This document shows, piece after piece, positions 24,317-33,282 of a stretch of 64,000 bases of DNA. The stretch lies in the NCBI RefSeq assembly GCF_900604345.1, contig NZ_LR026983.1, positions 1,116,001 through 1,180,000 on the forward strand, written 5' to 3'. The notes below the pieces were generated by a model. It had not been told where the DNA came from and did not search any database. It saw only the letters and a list, made by a program, of their open reading frames with translations. How positions within the stretch are numbered: position 1 is the first letter of the stretch; each line of letters opens with the position of its first letter. Position numbers and translations under genes: made by a program. Origin of the DNA: Maliibacterium massiliense (GTDB taxonomy: Bacteria; Bacillota; Clostridia; Christensenellales; Maliibacteriaceae).

Positions 24317-25657
24317 TCACCGCCCCGCAACGGTCAATGCCGATACCAGCACGTCGGGCGCGGCCACGCAGGTGCCAAAGCTGGGCGCGTCCTGGTGCAG
24401 CACGTTGCCCAGCGCCTCGATGCGTTCCAGCAGGGTAAAAAAGTTTCCCGCAACCGTCACTTGAGAGACGCCCTGGCCCAGCGTGCCGTCCGGTTCGCAC
24501 AAAAAGCCCTTGGCCGCCAGGGAAAAATCCCCCGTCAGCGCCGATACCGTGTGGATGCCCTGCAGCTCGGTGATGTAGAGCGCGCCGGGCGCGATGGTGC
24601 GCAGGGCGCTCTCTTTTGTCTGGCCCGCGCGCAGCGTCAGCTGGTGGGGCGCCACCGAGAGCGTAGTGCCGTAACTGCCCCGCATCGCGTTGCCGGTGGA
24701 GCAGACGCCCGCCCTGGCGGCGGTCTTTCGGTTGTGCAGAAAGCCCTGGAACACGCCGTTTTCAATCAGGGGGCGGCTGCTGCATGCAGCGCCCTCGTCG
24801 TCAAAGGCCGCGCATCCCCACAGCGCGCGGTTGGCGGCATCGTCCCACAGCTGCACCAGCGGCGCGGCCACACGCGCGCCTTCCTTGCCGATGAGCGCCG
24901 AGACCTTCTTCTGCGCCGCCTCAGCGGAGAACGCGCCCGCGAACGCCTCCATCAGCAGGCACATCATATCCCAGCGCAGCACCACCGGGTAGGTGCCGGT
25001 GTGCACGCTGCGCGCCCCCAGCAGGCGCACGGCCTCGCCGGAGGCCGCCCGGGCTATGCGATCAAAATCAATGTCCGCAAGCGCAAACCCCGCGTCAAAC
25101 GCGCTGGCGCTCTGGGTATCCTCCCCCTGCTGGGCGATGGCCTCCGCCGCCGCCAGGCTGAAGGCGCGCGTCACGTGCAGCGACAGGCCGTTTGTGCCGC
25201 GCAGCTGGAACGACATCTGGTGCGCCTGCACGCTGCAGTGGGGCACGCGCGTCACGCGCGCGTCCACGGCGAGCGCCGCCTGCTCCAGCGCAAGCGCCGA
25301 TGCGCGCATCGCCTGCGCGTCAAAGGCGGGGCATGGCCGGGTATCTGCAAGCGCCCCGCCGCCGGCAAAGGGAGGCTCGTCCTCCTCTCCCGCGATGGCC
25401 GCGCTCTCCACGGCGCGCTGCACCAGCAGCTGCGCGTCCGCCTCGGTGCGTTTTTCCGTAAAGGCGCTGCCCACGCGCCCCGATGCGCGCAGGCGCAAGC
25501 CCGCACCGCACGCCTGGGCGCGGGAAAACTGTTCGATCCCGCCCTGGTAGGCGCCTACGCGCAGGCTTTCGCTGTCACTTAAGATTACCTCCGCCTCGCT
25601 TGCGCCCGCATCCAGCGCCAGCGAAAGCACCATCTCCATCCAATCCATGCTACGCAT
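24317..25657 (-). CDS. tldE: metalloprotease-associated protein TldE/PmbA family
   Basis: This is a 446-residue protein of the PmbA/TldE family, the non-catalytic partner of TldD. TldD-TldE heterodimers degrade unfolded peptides and mature some RiPPs such as microcin B17 in E. coli. Family landmarks are SLRVGAYQGGIEQFSRAQACGAGLR (residues about 29-53), IENGVFQGFLHNRKTAARAG, and the closing block ITELQGIHTVSALTGDFSLAAKGFLCE. No HExxxH metal site is present, as expected for TldE. The start at 25657 overlaps the tldD stop by 8 bp, which indicates translational coupling. Confidence 0.9.
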   Translation of the reverse strand: MRSMDWMEMVLSLALDAGASEAEVILSDSESLRVGAYQGGIEQFSRAQACGAGLRLRASGRVGSAFTEKRTEADAQLLVQRAVESAAIAGEEDEPPFAGGGALADTRPCPAFDAQAMRASALALEQAALAVDARVTRVPHCSVQAHQMSFQLRGTNGLSLHVTRAFSLAAAEAIAQQGEDTQSASAFDAGFALADIDFDRIARAASGEAVRLLGARSVHTGTYPVVLRWDMMCLLMEAFAGAFSAEAAQKKVSALIGKEGARVAAPLVQLWDDAANRALWGCAAFDDEGAACSSRPLIENGVFQGFLHNRKTAARAGVCSTGNAMRGSYGTTLSVAPHQLTLRAGQTKESALRTIAPGALYITELQGIHTVSALTGDFSLAAKGFLCEPDGTLGQGVSQVTVAGNFFTLLERIEALGNVLHQDAPSFGTCVAAPDVLVSALTVAGR

Positions 25658-27059
25658 CCCCCTCCTTTGCGCCGCCCACCGTCATCGCGCGCACGCGGAT
25701 GGTGGGCTGGCCCACGTTGGTGGGCACGCTGCCGCTCTGGCTGCCGCACATGCCCTGGTCCATAGAAAGGTCATCCGCCACGCGATCGATGTCCAGCAGC
25801 AGCAAATCCCCCCTGCCAATGAGGTTGGCCCCCCGCACCGCGTGCTGGATCACCCCGCCGCGCACCAGGTACCCCTCCTGCACGGCAAAGTTGAACGCAC
25901 CTGTGGCCGGATTGACCGAGCCGCCGCCCATGCTCTTGCAGTAAAGGCCGTCCCCCATGGTGGCGATCATCTCATCGACATTGTCCCTGCCCGGCAGAAT
26001 GAACGTGTTGCTCATGCGTGAGGTGGGCGCGTAGCGGTAATTCTGCCTGCGGCCGCAGCCGTTGGCCGGCATGCCCATGCGCCGGCTGCCCAGCATGTCC
26101 ACCAGATACCCCTTGAGCACGCCGCGCTCGATGAGCACGTTGCGCGCGGTGGGGTTTCCCTCGTCATCGATGTTGCCCGAACCCCACGCGTAGGGGATGG
26201 TACCGTCGTCCACGGCCGAGACCACGTCGCTTGCGATCTTATGCCCCAGCTTGCCGCAGAACACCGACGCGCCGCGCGCCACGCTGGTGGCTTCCAGCGC
26301 GTGGCCGCAGGCCTCGTGGAACAGCACGCCGCCAAAGCCTCCCGCAATAACGACGGGCATGCGTCCGGCGGGGCAGGCAGGCGCCTCCAGCGCCGTTTTG
26401 GCCAGCCGCGCCGCCTGGCGTGCCGCCGCCTCCACGTCGATCTCCCGCACAAAATCCCCAAAGGCCATCAGCCGCCCCGGGCCGCAGCGGCCCGTCTGCA
26501 TGCCGCGCGCGTCCCGGGCAACCGCCTGGATGGCCGCGCGGGTGCGCACCTTTTCATCGTGCACGTACGTGCCCAGCGAGTTGGCCACCCAGATGCGCCG
26601 CACCGCGTCGGTGTAGGTGACCCCCACCTGCGCGATACACGCGTCAAAGCTACGCGCCGCGCGGTCAATGCGTTGCACCAGCGCCGCCTTGGGCCGCATG
26701 CTGCGCGCCACCATGTCCGGCGAGGAGGGCGCGTGCGCATCGCGCACCCTGCGCGCGGGGGGCAGCACGATATCGCGCCCCCTGCCCAGGCCATCCAGCG
26801 ACGCGGCCACACTCTTGGCCATCTCCAGCAGGCCCGCGGGCGTCACGTCATTGCCGTAGGCGTAGATGCTCGCGTCCCCGTCGATCAGGCGCAGGCCCGC
26901 GCCAAAGAGGGTGCCCGATTTGGCCTGCTCGATGCGGCCGTCCATCATGGTAAGCACGGTGGAATCGGTATCCTCCAGAAAGACCTCTGCAAAGTCGCCG
27001 CCGCGCGCAAGCGCCGCCTGCAGCACCGCGGCCATGGTATCCTGTGTGATCAAGCGCAC
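25650..27059 (-). CDS. tldD: zinc metalloprotease TldD
   Basis: This is a protein of about 469 residues, the catalytic subunit of the TldD-TldE pair. The metal site HEACGHALEA (HExxxH) lies near the middle in GGFGGVLFHEACGHALEATS. The N-terminal half carries the GRIEQAKSGTLFGAGLRLIDG strand region, and the C-terminus has MSNTFILPGRDNVDEMIATM and GMCGSQSGSVPTNVGQPTIRV. The start is either GTG 27059 (MRLITQDTM) or TTG 27053; the GGGGAGG site is better spaced for the TTG, and family members begin at about this point. It is the first gene of the tldD-tldE operon. No RiPP precursor was recognised nearby. Confidence 0.9.
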   Translation of the reverse strand: MRLITQDTMAAVLQAALARGGDFAEVFLEDTDSTVLTMMDGRIEQAKSGTLFGAGLRLIDGDASIYAYGNDVTPAGLLEMAKSVAASLDGLGRGRDIVLPPARRVRDAHAPSSPDMVARSMRPKAALVQRIDRAARSFDACIAQVGVTYTDAVRRIWVANSLGTYVHDEKVRTRAAIQAVARDARGMQTGRCGPGRLMAFGDFVREIDVEAAARQAARLAKTALEAPACPAGRMPVVIAGGFGGVLFHEACGHALEATSVARGASVFCGKLGHKIASDVVSAVDDGTIPYAWGSGNIDDEGNPTARNVLIERGVLKGYLVDMLGSRRMGMPANGCGRRQNYRYAPTSRMSNTFILPGRDNVDEMIATMGDGLYCKSMGGGSVNPATGAFNFAVQEGYLVRGGVIQHAVRGANLIGRGDLLLLDIDRVADDLSMDQGMCGSQSGSVPTNVGQPTIRVRAMTVGGAKEGDA

Positions 27060-27164
27060 ATGCCTCCCCTTTGTGGCAGCGGCGCTTCCCAAAGCGCGGA
27101 AAACACCCCCGCCGTCTGCTTGCCTCTATGATACGCGCCGCACGGCCGTTCGTCAAAGCGCGCA

Positions 27165-27195
27165 AAAAACGCCCCCGCGCAAAAGGCGCGGAGGC
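27165..27195 (-). terminator. intrinsic terminator of the MerR-ABC operon
   Basis: On the minus strand a CCGCGC/GCGCGG hairpin is followed by GGGGCGTTTTTT. It lies about 75 bp after the ABC permease stop. Confidence 0.5.
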
Positions 27196-27267
27196 ACGCA
27201 GGTGTAAGCGGACCGCATCAAGCGCCCATGCCGCCGCGGCAGCCGCCTTTTGCAGGCGGGAACCCGC

Positions 27268-27987
27268 TCAGGCCTTGGGCCGGGCGAGAAAGCGCAGCCG
27301 CAGCGCGCACAGCGCGATGCATAGCGCGCAGATGCCAAAGAGCGCAAAGGCGAACCCACCTTGCCCCTTTGTCAGCAGGTTCATGGCGCAGGTGGCGGGC
27401 AGCACGCTGGAGACCGCCTGCATCGCCTCGGGCAGCAGGTCGGCAGGGAACATCATGCCCGAAATCATCATCGAGGGCAGAAATATCAGCTGCGCATAGA
27501 GCGTCGCCTTGCCCTGGGTGTTACAGCACAGCCCCAGCAGCGTACCCAGCGCCACGCTTGTCGCCACAAACAGCGCAAGGCCCCCGATAAAGGGCAGCGG
27601 CTGCGCGGGCATGGGCGCGTCAAAGAGCAGCGGCGCGCTTGCATAGATGAGCGCGCACACCGCGCTCAGGTGCAAAAACGCAGCCAGCGCGTGCGCCAGC
27701 ACCACCCGGCCCACCGGCACGCCGCCCAGGCGGTAGGCGGTGTCCAGATCGCCGGAGAACAGCTCCACCAGCCGCTGGGGCGTGCCCAGCATCGCGCCCA
27801 TGGTCACCGCAAAGGCGCACATCGAGGCGATGAGCGTCTCATGCACAATGGGGTTGATGGCGGTAAACACCGCGCCCACAAATACGTAGAACACCACCGG
27901 CACCAGGTCGTATACCAGCAGGATGCCGCGGTCACGCATATCCATGCGCGCCTGCAGCATAAAGAGCGAACCAAAAGCGCGCATCAT
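27268..27987 (-). CDS. ABC-2 type transporter permease
   Basis: This is a 239-residue membrane protein with six predicted helices typical of ABC-2 permeases of drug, lipid or bacteriocin-immunity exporters. The segment GDLDTAYRLGGVPVGRVVLAHAL is the usual cytoplasmic coupling helix region after helix 2, and LIFLPSMMISGMMFPADLLPEAMQ is the extracellular re-entrant region before the last helices. The start overlaps the ATPase stop by 4 bp (ATGA). The substrate is unknown; regulation by the MerR/TipA-like gene of the operon suggests export of a toxic compound (inference). Confidence 0.85.
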   Translation of the reverse strand: MMRAFGSLFMLQARMDMRDRGILLVYDLVPVVFYVFVGAVFTAINPIVHETLIASMCAFAVTMGAMLGTPQRLVELFSGDLDTAYRLGGVPVGRVVLAHALAAFLHLSAVCALIYASAPLLFDAPMPAQPLPFIGGLALFVATSVALGTLLGLCCNTQGKATLYAQLIFLPSMMISGMMFPADLLPEAMQAVSSVLPATCAMNLLTKGQGGFAFALFGICALCIALCALRLRFLARPKA

Positions 27988-28874
27988 GCCTGCCCCTCCT
28001 TTTTCGTCATCTCAATGAGCTGCGCCTCCAGCGAGGGATGCTCCAGACGCACATCCCGCACGCGGATGCCCGCCTCCTTGGCACATGAGAGCAGCGCAAG
28101 CAGTCCCGCAGCGATATCGCCCGCCTCATAGACGGCGTAGCCCTGTGCGTTTTCCACCACAGGCATGCCCGCGACGGGGGGCAGCGGCGCGCTTGCCTTG
28201 ATGTGCACGCGCAGGCGCCCACCCCGCGCGGCAAGCGATGCGGGCGCGCCGTCAAAGGCGATGCGGCCATCCTGTAGCACCAGCACCCGGTCGCAGAGCG
28301 CCTCCACCTCGGCCATGTCGTGGCTGGCCAGCAGGATGGTGCGCCCCTCTTTTTTGAGCGCGCGAATCACATCGTGCAGCGCCGCGCGGCCCGCCACGTC
28401 CAGCCCCGCGGTGGGTTCGTCCAATAGCAGCACCGGCGGGTCGCACACCAGCGCCAGTGCCAGGTGCAGCCGCCGCTTCTCGCCGGTGGAAAGCCTGCCA
28501 TAGCGGCGCGCGGCCAGCGGCGCAAGCGCAAACGCATCGAGCAAATCCTGCCGGAAGGGGCGCCCGTTCCACAGGCAGAACTGGGCGATCGCCTCGCGCA
28601 CCAGCATCACATCGGGCAGTGAGGCGTTCTGCAGCTGCACCCCGGTGCACAGGCGCGCCTGGCGGCTGCCTGCCGGATGCCCCGCCACGGTGACGCTGCC
28701 TTTGTCCATGCGGCGCAGCCCCTCAATGCACGAGAGCGTGGTGGTCTTGCCCGCGCCGTTGCCCCCCAACAACGCCGCCATCTCGCCCGGCGCCACGCAA
28801 AAGCTGATATCGTCCAGCACAGCGCGCTGCGTGTAGCGCTTGGTAAGGTGCTCCACAACAATACTCTGTTTCAT
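27984..28874 (-). CDS. ABC transporter ATP-binding protein
   Basis: This is a 296-residue ATPase. Walker A is GGNGAGKTT (about residues 37-45), the Q-loop is at VQLQNASLP, the signature is LSTGEKRRL, Walker B is VLLLDEPTAGLD, and the H-loop is ILLASHDMAE. After about residue 215 there is an 80-residue C-terminal extension, as in CcmA-like exporters. It lies 4 bp downstream of the MerR regulator and overlaps the permease, so one operon encodes sensor, ATPase and pore. Confidence 0.93.
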   Translation of the reverse strand: MKQSIVVEHLTKRYTQRAVLDDISFCVAPGEMAALLGGNGAGKTTTLSCIEGLRRMDKGSVTVAGHPAGSRQARLCTGVQLQNASLPDVMLVREAIAQFCLWNGRPFRQDLLDAFALAPLAARRYGRLSTGEKRRLHLALALVCDPPVLLLDEPTAGLDVAGRAALHDVIRALKKEGRTILLASHDMAEVEALCDRVLVLQDGRIAFDGAPASLAARGGRLRVHIKASAPLPPVAGMPVVENAQGYAVYEAGDIAAGLLALLSCAKEAGIRVRDVRLEHPSLEAQLIEMTKKEGQA

Positions 28875-28878
28875 ACAT

Positions 28879-29658
28879 TCATCCTAACTCAGGGACGTCG
28901 ATGCCCTGTGATGCGATATACACGCCCAGCGCCTGGCCGATAAAATCGTCAATGCGCTGCTGCTTCTCCCTGCACGCAGCGTCCCACGCACTCTTATCCT
29001 GGTCAAAGGCCACCAGCTCGCCCAGCATGGACATGTCCCCGCCCGTAAAGCGCATCACCATGTCCCACCAGCGGGCGGCCAGCGCCTGCGCGCGCGCGTC
29101 TTCGGGCGCGCACCCCTCGGCCACAAGCGCATCCGCCTCGTCGCACAGCTGCTGCCAAAGATAGTATATCTCCTCGCTCTGCACCTGGCCGATGTGCTCG
29201 GCAACGTGGTGCAACAGCTTTTTCCCCAGGCATTTTACCACCCAGAACGCCTCGTTCTCCATGCGCAGCAGGGTGATGATGGCCGCATACTTCTCCCAGT
29301 CCACCTGCGCCATGTCCCGAATCTCCTGCTGCAGCCGCGCAATGGCTGCAAGCGCCTCGTCGAGCCGGGCGCGCTCTGCCTGCACGGCCTCGCGCTGTGC
29401 CTCCAGCGCCGCGAGCACCTCTTCGGGCGTCTGCAGGCCCGTTAAGCGGGCGCGGATTTCCTCCAGCGTAAAGCCCAGGTATTTCAACGACAGGATCTGG
29501 TGCAGCTTGACCATATCCTGCCCGCTGTAGCGCCGCCGCCCACCCGCACTGCGCGCGCTGGGCGCAAGCAGGCCGATGCGGTCGTAGTACTGCAGCGCGC
29601 GCACCGATACGTGCATTTTTTCCGCCACCTCGCCGGTAGACATCATCACTTCACGCAT
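28879..29658 (-). CDS. MerR-family regulator with TipAS-like C-terminus
   Basis: This is a 259-residue regulator. The N-terminal winged HTH is STGEVAEKMHVSVRALQYYDRIGLLAPSARSAGGRRRYS, followed by a long dimerisation coiled coil (about residues 80-120). The C-terminal 125 residues are helical, with WQQLCDEADALVAEGCAPEDARAQALAARWWD, resembling the TipAS ligand-binding domain of multidrug-responsive MerR proteins. The start is ATG 29658 behind a GGGGGGG-rich site. It sits first in a regulator-ATPase-permease operon whose promoter has the MerR-type 19-bp spacer with a dyad, so autoregulation and drug-induced export are likely. Confidence 0.92.
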   Translation of the reverse strand: MREVMMSTGEVAEKMHVSVRALQYYDRIGLLAPSARSAGGRRRYSGQDMVKLHQILSLKYLGFTLEEIRARLTGLQTPEEVLAALEAQREAVQAERARLDEALAAIARLQQEIRDMAQVDWEKYAAIITLLRMENEAFWVVKCLGKKLLHHVAEHIGQVQSEEIYYLWQQLCDEADALVAEGCAPEDARAQALAARWWDMVMRFTGGDMSMLGELVAFDQDKSAWDAACREKQQRIDDFIGQALGVYIASQGIDVPELG

Positions 29659-29701
29659 GCTTCCCCCCCCTTTATTGCCAAACGTCTGGCTTACAATGGT
29701 T

Positions 29702-29732
29702 AGTATACTACGTGACGCAGCGTCATAAGCAA
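29702..29732 (-). promoter_or_regulatory. MerR-type promoter (19-bp spacer) with 13-bp dyad
   Basis: On the minus strand the -35 TTGCTT (29727-29732) and -10 TATACT (29702-29707) are 19 bp apart. A perfect dyad TGACGC-T-GCGTCA (29713-29725) lies inside the spacer. MerR proteins untwist such overlong spacers. Confidence 0.8.
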
Positions 29733-29837
29733 GGGCTTTTTGCGCGCCGCGGGTGTCAATAGGTAGAAATCATGGTAAAATGAAGAAAAACCCATGCACC
29801 GAATCCATTTTTACCGGTAGGAAAGGCGGAACGGCTT

Positions 29838-31193
29838 ATGTGTGACACCTTTGTGGTGACCCCCGCGGCCAGCGCGGATCATCAGATGCTTTTTGCCAAG
29901 GCGAGCGACCGCAGCCCCAACGAGCCCAGCTGCGCGCTGCGCCTGCCGCCGGTGGACTATGCGCCCGGCACGCGGGTGCGCTGTACCTATATCGAGATCG
30001 ACCAGGCGCCGCACACCTACGGCACGCTGCTTTTCAAGCCATCGTGGATGTGGGGTTGTGAGATGGGCGCAAACGAGCATGGCCTCAACATCGGCAACGA
30101 GGCGGTCTTTACCCGCCTGCCCTGCGCCAAAGAAGGCGGGCTTACGGGCATGGACCTGGCCCGCCTGGCGCTGGAGCGTTGCCGTACGCCCCGCCAGGCG
30201 GTGGATACTATCACCGGCCTGCTCGCCCGGCACGGGCAGGGGGGCAACTGCAGCTTTGACGGGACGTTTTATTACCATAACAGCTTCCTGATCGCCGACG
30301 CATCGGAGGCGTGGGTGCTGGAGACGGCTGGCCCCTACTGGGCCGCCAAAAAGGTGGAGGGCATCTACGCCATCTCCAACGCGCTGACCATCCACCGCAA
30401 GTACGACCTGCTGCACCCGGACGTCATCGCCTTTGCAGGCGGCAAGGGCTGGTGCACGGGTGCGGCGGACTTTGACTTTGCCAAGTGCTTTACCGACCCC
30501 GTGCGCACCGCCTTCGCCCACGCGGGCAGGCGGCGCAGGCTGGTTACCGCTTATCTGGCGCAGCGCAGCGGCAGGCTGACCCCTATGGACATGGCGGGCG
30601 CGCTGCGCCAGCACAGCAAGCGGGATGTCTACAAGGGCGGCTCGGGCAGCAGCGTGTGCATGCACGCGGGCGCCCGCCCCGGCGCAAGCCACACCACTGC
30701 GGCCTATATCGCCCATCTGGGGCCTCACCGCAGTACCTACTACCTCACCGGCGCCTCGCTGCCCTGCACCAGCATGTTCAAGCCCTACTGGCTGGAGGCG
30801 GGCGAGACCCAGCTCGTGCTGCCGCCCTACGCGCAGTCCGCCGCCGTGGAGGCGTGGCTGTGGCGGGAGCGCTTACCCCGCGCCATCATGCAGCGCAGGC
30901 TTTCCGCCGCGGCCATCGCAGGCTATATGCTGGAGCGGGATAAGCTGGAGGCCCGCTGGTTTGCCGAGGCAGAGGAGGCCCACCGCGGCGCCTCCGGCCC
31001 GGCCACGCTGCCCTTGCTGGCGCGCCAGGCCGTGCAGGAGGAGATCAAACTGCTTTCGCATACGCTTGAAGTTACCCTGCCCCGCACCCGCCACCTAGGC
31101 GGGCCGATGCACCGGCATTACTGGCGGCGCAAGGACGCGACGCTGGGCCAGAGACGCCCCCAAAGCGATGCCAATGCCTCCCCACTTTCGTAA
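29838..31193 (+). CDS. C69-family peptidase/dipeptidase
   Basis: This is a 451-residue Ntn-hydrolase of peptidase family C69 (PepD/secernin-like). The protein starts MCDTFVV, so Cys2 becomes the N-terminal nucleophile after Met removal. The following NPNG-like segment is FAKASDRSPNEP, then GCEMGANEHGLNIGNEAVFT and LALERCRTPRQAVDTITGLLARHGQGGN. The family cleaves dipeptides or acyl-amino acids. There is no signal peptide. The start is ATG 29838 behind GTAGGAAAGGCGG. Promoter-like TAAAAT at 29775-29780 precedes it. It starts a plus-strand run of metabolic genes. Confidence 0.88.
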   Translation: MCDTFVVTPAASADHQMLFAKASDRSPNEPSCALRLPPVDYAPGTRVRCTYIEIDQAPHTYGTLLFKPSWMWGCEMGANEHGLNIGNEAVFTRLPCAKEGGLTGMDLARLALERCRTPRQAVDTITGLLARHGQGGNCSFDGTFYYHNSFLIADASEAWVLETAGPYWAAKKVEGIYAISNALTIHRKYDLLHPDVIAFAGGKGWCTGAADFDFAKCFTDPVRTAFAHAGRRRRLVTAYLAQRSGRLTPMDMAGALRQHSKRDVYKGGSGSSVCMHAGARPGASHTTAAYIAHLGPHRSTYYLTGASLPCTSMFKPYWLEAGETQLVLPPYAQSAAVEAWLWRERLPRAIMQRRLSAAAIAGYMLERDKLEARWFAEAEEAHRGASGPATLPLLARQAVQEEIKLLSHTLEVTLPRTRHLGGPMHRHYWRRKDATLGQRRPQSDANASPLS

Positions 31194-31215
31194 AACGCAG
31201 AAGGAGAGAACGCCC

Positions 31216-32193
31216 ATGTCCGATCAAAAGCGGGTGCTTGTCACCTACCGCATGCCCGATTGCATCTTTGAAAAGCTCGCTTCGTCCTGTGAGGTGGTCA
31301 TGCCGCCGCAGGGCGGCCTCAAGCAATCGGAATTCCTGGAAATGCTGCCCCAGTTCGACGGGGTGATCGCCCTGTTTAACAGGGTGGACGACGCGGCGCT
31401 GGACGCCGCGCCCCGCATACGGGTGGTGACCGCCTTTGGCGCGGGGTACGACAACATCGACGTGGATGCCTGTACCCGCCACGGCGTGCTGGCCTGCCAC
31501 ATCCCCCAGGCGGTCTGCGAACCCACGGCCGAGTATTCCATGGGCATGATCATCGACGTGCTGCGCACCATTACCTGGAGCGACCGCCAGCTGCGCACCA
31601 ACCCCGATTACCTGTGGGCGCCGGCGCACTACCCCAGCCGCCTGGTGATGGGCCGCACGCTAGGCATTGTGGGCATGGGCCGCATCGGCAAGGCGGTGGC
31701 CCGCCGCGCACGCGCCTTTGACATGCGCATCGTCTACTACAACCGCCACCGCTTAAGTCCCGGGGAGGAGGCGCGCTATGAGGCGACCTACCTGCCGCTG
31801 GACGAGCTGCTGCAAAGCGCGGACGTGGTCTCGCTGCACACGCCGCTGACGGACGAGACGCGGGGCCTCATCGACGCGCGGGCGTTGTCGCGCATGAAGT
31901 CCAACGCCTGCCTGGTCAACATGGCGCGCGGGCCGGTGGTGGACGAACCCGCGCTCATCGACGCGCTGCAGCACAGGCGCATCGCCGCAGCCGCGCTGGA
32001 CGTCTTCCCCAGCGAGCCCAACATCAACCCCATCTACAAGACGCTTGACAACGTGATCATTACCCCGCACATCGCCACCGACGCGCTGGAGGCGCGCATC
32101 ATCATGGGTGAGGCCTGCGCGGAAAACCTCTTCTGCGGCTTTGCGGGCAGGCGCCCCCCCTTCCCACTGAACGCCGAGGCGGTGCTGGGCTAA
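31216..32193 (+). CDS. D-isomer-specific 2-hydroxyacid dehydrogenase
   Basis: This is a 325-residue NAD(P)-dependent dehydrogenase of the glyoxylate/hydroxypyruvate/phosphoglycerate dehydrogenase superfamily. The nucleotide-binding site is LGIVGMGRIGKAVARRA (about residues 147-163). The catalytic Arg is in NMARGPVVDEPALIDAL, the Glu in VFPSEPNIN, and the His in ITPHIATDALEAR. There is no ACT domain, unlike the serA gene at 54814, so it is probably a different 2-oxoacid reductase. The start is ATG 31216 with AAGGAGAG upstream; 32193 abuts the next ATG directly. Confidence 0.9.
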   Translation: MSDQKRVLVTYRMPDCIFEKLASSCEVVMPPQGGLKQSEFLEMLPQFDGVIALFNRVDDAALDAAPRIRVVTAFGAGYDNIDVDACTRHGVLACHIPQAVCEPTAEYSMGMIIDVLRTITWSDRQLRTNPDYLWAPAHYPSRLVMGRTLGIVGMGRIGKAVARRARAFDMRIVYYNRHRLSPGEEARYEATYLPLDELLQSADVVSLHTPLTDETRGLIDARALSRMKSNACLVNMARGPVVDEPALIDALQHRRIAAAALDVFPSEPNINPIYKTLDNVIITPHIATDALEARIIMGEACAENLFCGFAGRRPPFPLNAEAVLG

Positions 32194-32877
32194 ATGGCGC
32201 GCCTGTTTGACGCCGTCATCTGGGATTGGAACGGCACGCTGCTCGACGACGTGGACTTCTGCCTGCGGCTGATCAACACCCTGCTTGCCAGGCGGAACCT
32301 GCCCGCGCTCACACTTGCGCGATACCGTGAGGTATTTGATTTCCCCATTGAAACGTACTACGCGCGCATTGGCTTTGATTTGGAAAAAGAACCCTTTGAC
32401 GTGCTTGCCGAGGAGTACATGCATTGCTATCAGGCGCCCAGCCTGACGGAGGCGCGCGTGCACGAGCAGACGCGCTCGGCGCTTATCCGCGTACGCGCGC
32501 TGGGCCTGCACCAAAGCCTGCTATCCGCTTCCCAGCGGGGGTATCTTCTGGAGCAGGTGGACGCCTTTGCCCTGCGGGGCGCCTTTGACGATATCTACGG
32601 CATTGACGATATCTACAGCGCAAGCAAGGTGCACTTGGCGCAGCGCTGGCTGGAGGGGAACGCCTTCGCGCCGCAGCGGGTGCTCTTTGTGGGGGACAGC
32701 CTGCACGATGTGGAGACGGCCCGCAGCATCCGCAGCGCCTGCGCGCTGGTCGCCTGCGGCCACCAGAGCCGCGCGCGGCTGGAAAAGACCGGCCTGCCGG
32801 TCTTTGACGCTCCCGCGGACGTGGTGGCCGCGCTGGCACGGGGCGATGCGCGCCTTGCGCGGGCCACTGTAAAATAG
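32194..32877 (+). CDS. HAD-superfamily hydrolase, phosphoglycolate phosphatase-like
   Basis: This is a 227-residue HAD phosphatase. Motif 1 is WDWNGTLLDD (Asp11 nucleophile, with Asn in place of the more common second Asp), motif 2 is LLSAS, the motif 3 Lys is in SASKVHLAQR, and motif 4 is LFVGDSLHDVETA. The helical cap lies between residues about 20 and 90. It starts directly after the stop of the dehydrogenase (TAA-ATG), so the two are coupled. Removal of 2-phosphoglycolate or a similar by-product next to a hydroxyacid dehydrogenase is plausible. Confidence 0.88.
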   Translation: MARLFDAVIWDWNGTLLDDVDFCLRLINTLLARRNLPALTLARYREVFDFPIETYYARIGFDLEKEPFDVLAEEYMHCYQAPSLTEARVHEQTRSALIRVRALGLHQSLLSASQRGYLLEQVDAFALRGAFDDIYGIDDIYSASKVHLAQRWLEGNAFAPQRVLFVGDSLHDVETARSIRSACALVACGHQSRARLEKTGLPVFDAPADVVAALARGDARLARATVK

Positions 32878-32894
32878 AAAGGGATCTGATAGCT

Positions 32895-33155
32895 ATGGAT
32901 ATCAACGTGCGACGTGATAAAAACGGTCATTTGCTGCTGCCCCCGAACGAACGGATTCGCCTCATCGGCGAGGTGCAGGCATTTTTCGCAAGCGAACGGG
33001 ACGAATCGCTGGGCCAGCTGGCCGCGGGCCAGGTGGTGCAGTTCTTTATGGAGACCCTCGCCCCCTTTGTGTACAACCTGGGCGTGCAGGACACCGCCAC
33101 CTGGATGCGCGACCGGCTGGACGACGCCGCCGCGCTGGAGATCACGCCAAAGTGA
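32895..33155 (+). CDS. DUF2164 family protein
   Basis: This is an 86-residue protein with the DUF2164 pattern: RIRLIGEVQAFFASERDESLGQLAAGQVVQFFMETLAPFVYNLGVQD, then a helix with MRDRLDD. The function of the family is unknown. The start is ATG 32895 behind AGAAAGGGA, 17 bp after the phosphatase gene, so it closes this operon. It is the last gene before the AT-rich polysaccharide locus. Confidence 0.85.
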   Translation: MDINVRRDKNGHLLLPPNERIRLIGEVQAFFASERDESLGQLAAGQVVQFFMETLAPFVYNLGVQDTATWMRDRLDDAAALEITPK

Positions 33156-33227
33156 CGCTGTCTTTAATGATTCCATGATATATAACAGTTGACATGGATT
33201 TCTGCGACTTATGTAGCAGTAACGCAA

Positions 33228-33256
33228 TTGATGAAAATAGTCGATTCATGTATAAT
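33228..33256 (+). promoter_or_regulatory. SigA-type promoter of the surface-polysaccharide operon
   Basis: TTGATG (33228-33233) and TATAAT (33251-33256) are separated by 17 bp, about 27 bp before the first glycosyltransferase start. The surrounding DNA is clearly AT-richer than the genes to the left. Confidence 0.75.
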
Positions 33257-33282
33257 CATCATCGAGGGGAAGGATATGAGAT

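Noticed and set aside
24317..27059. A RiPP biosynthesis cluster around tldD-tldE
   Set aside because: No precursor peptide, cyclodehydratase or dedicated exporter adjoins the pair. tldD-tldE is common as a housekeeping operon.
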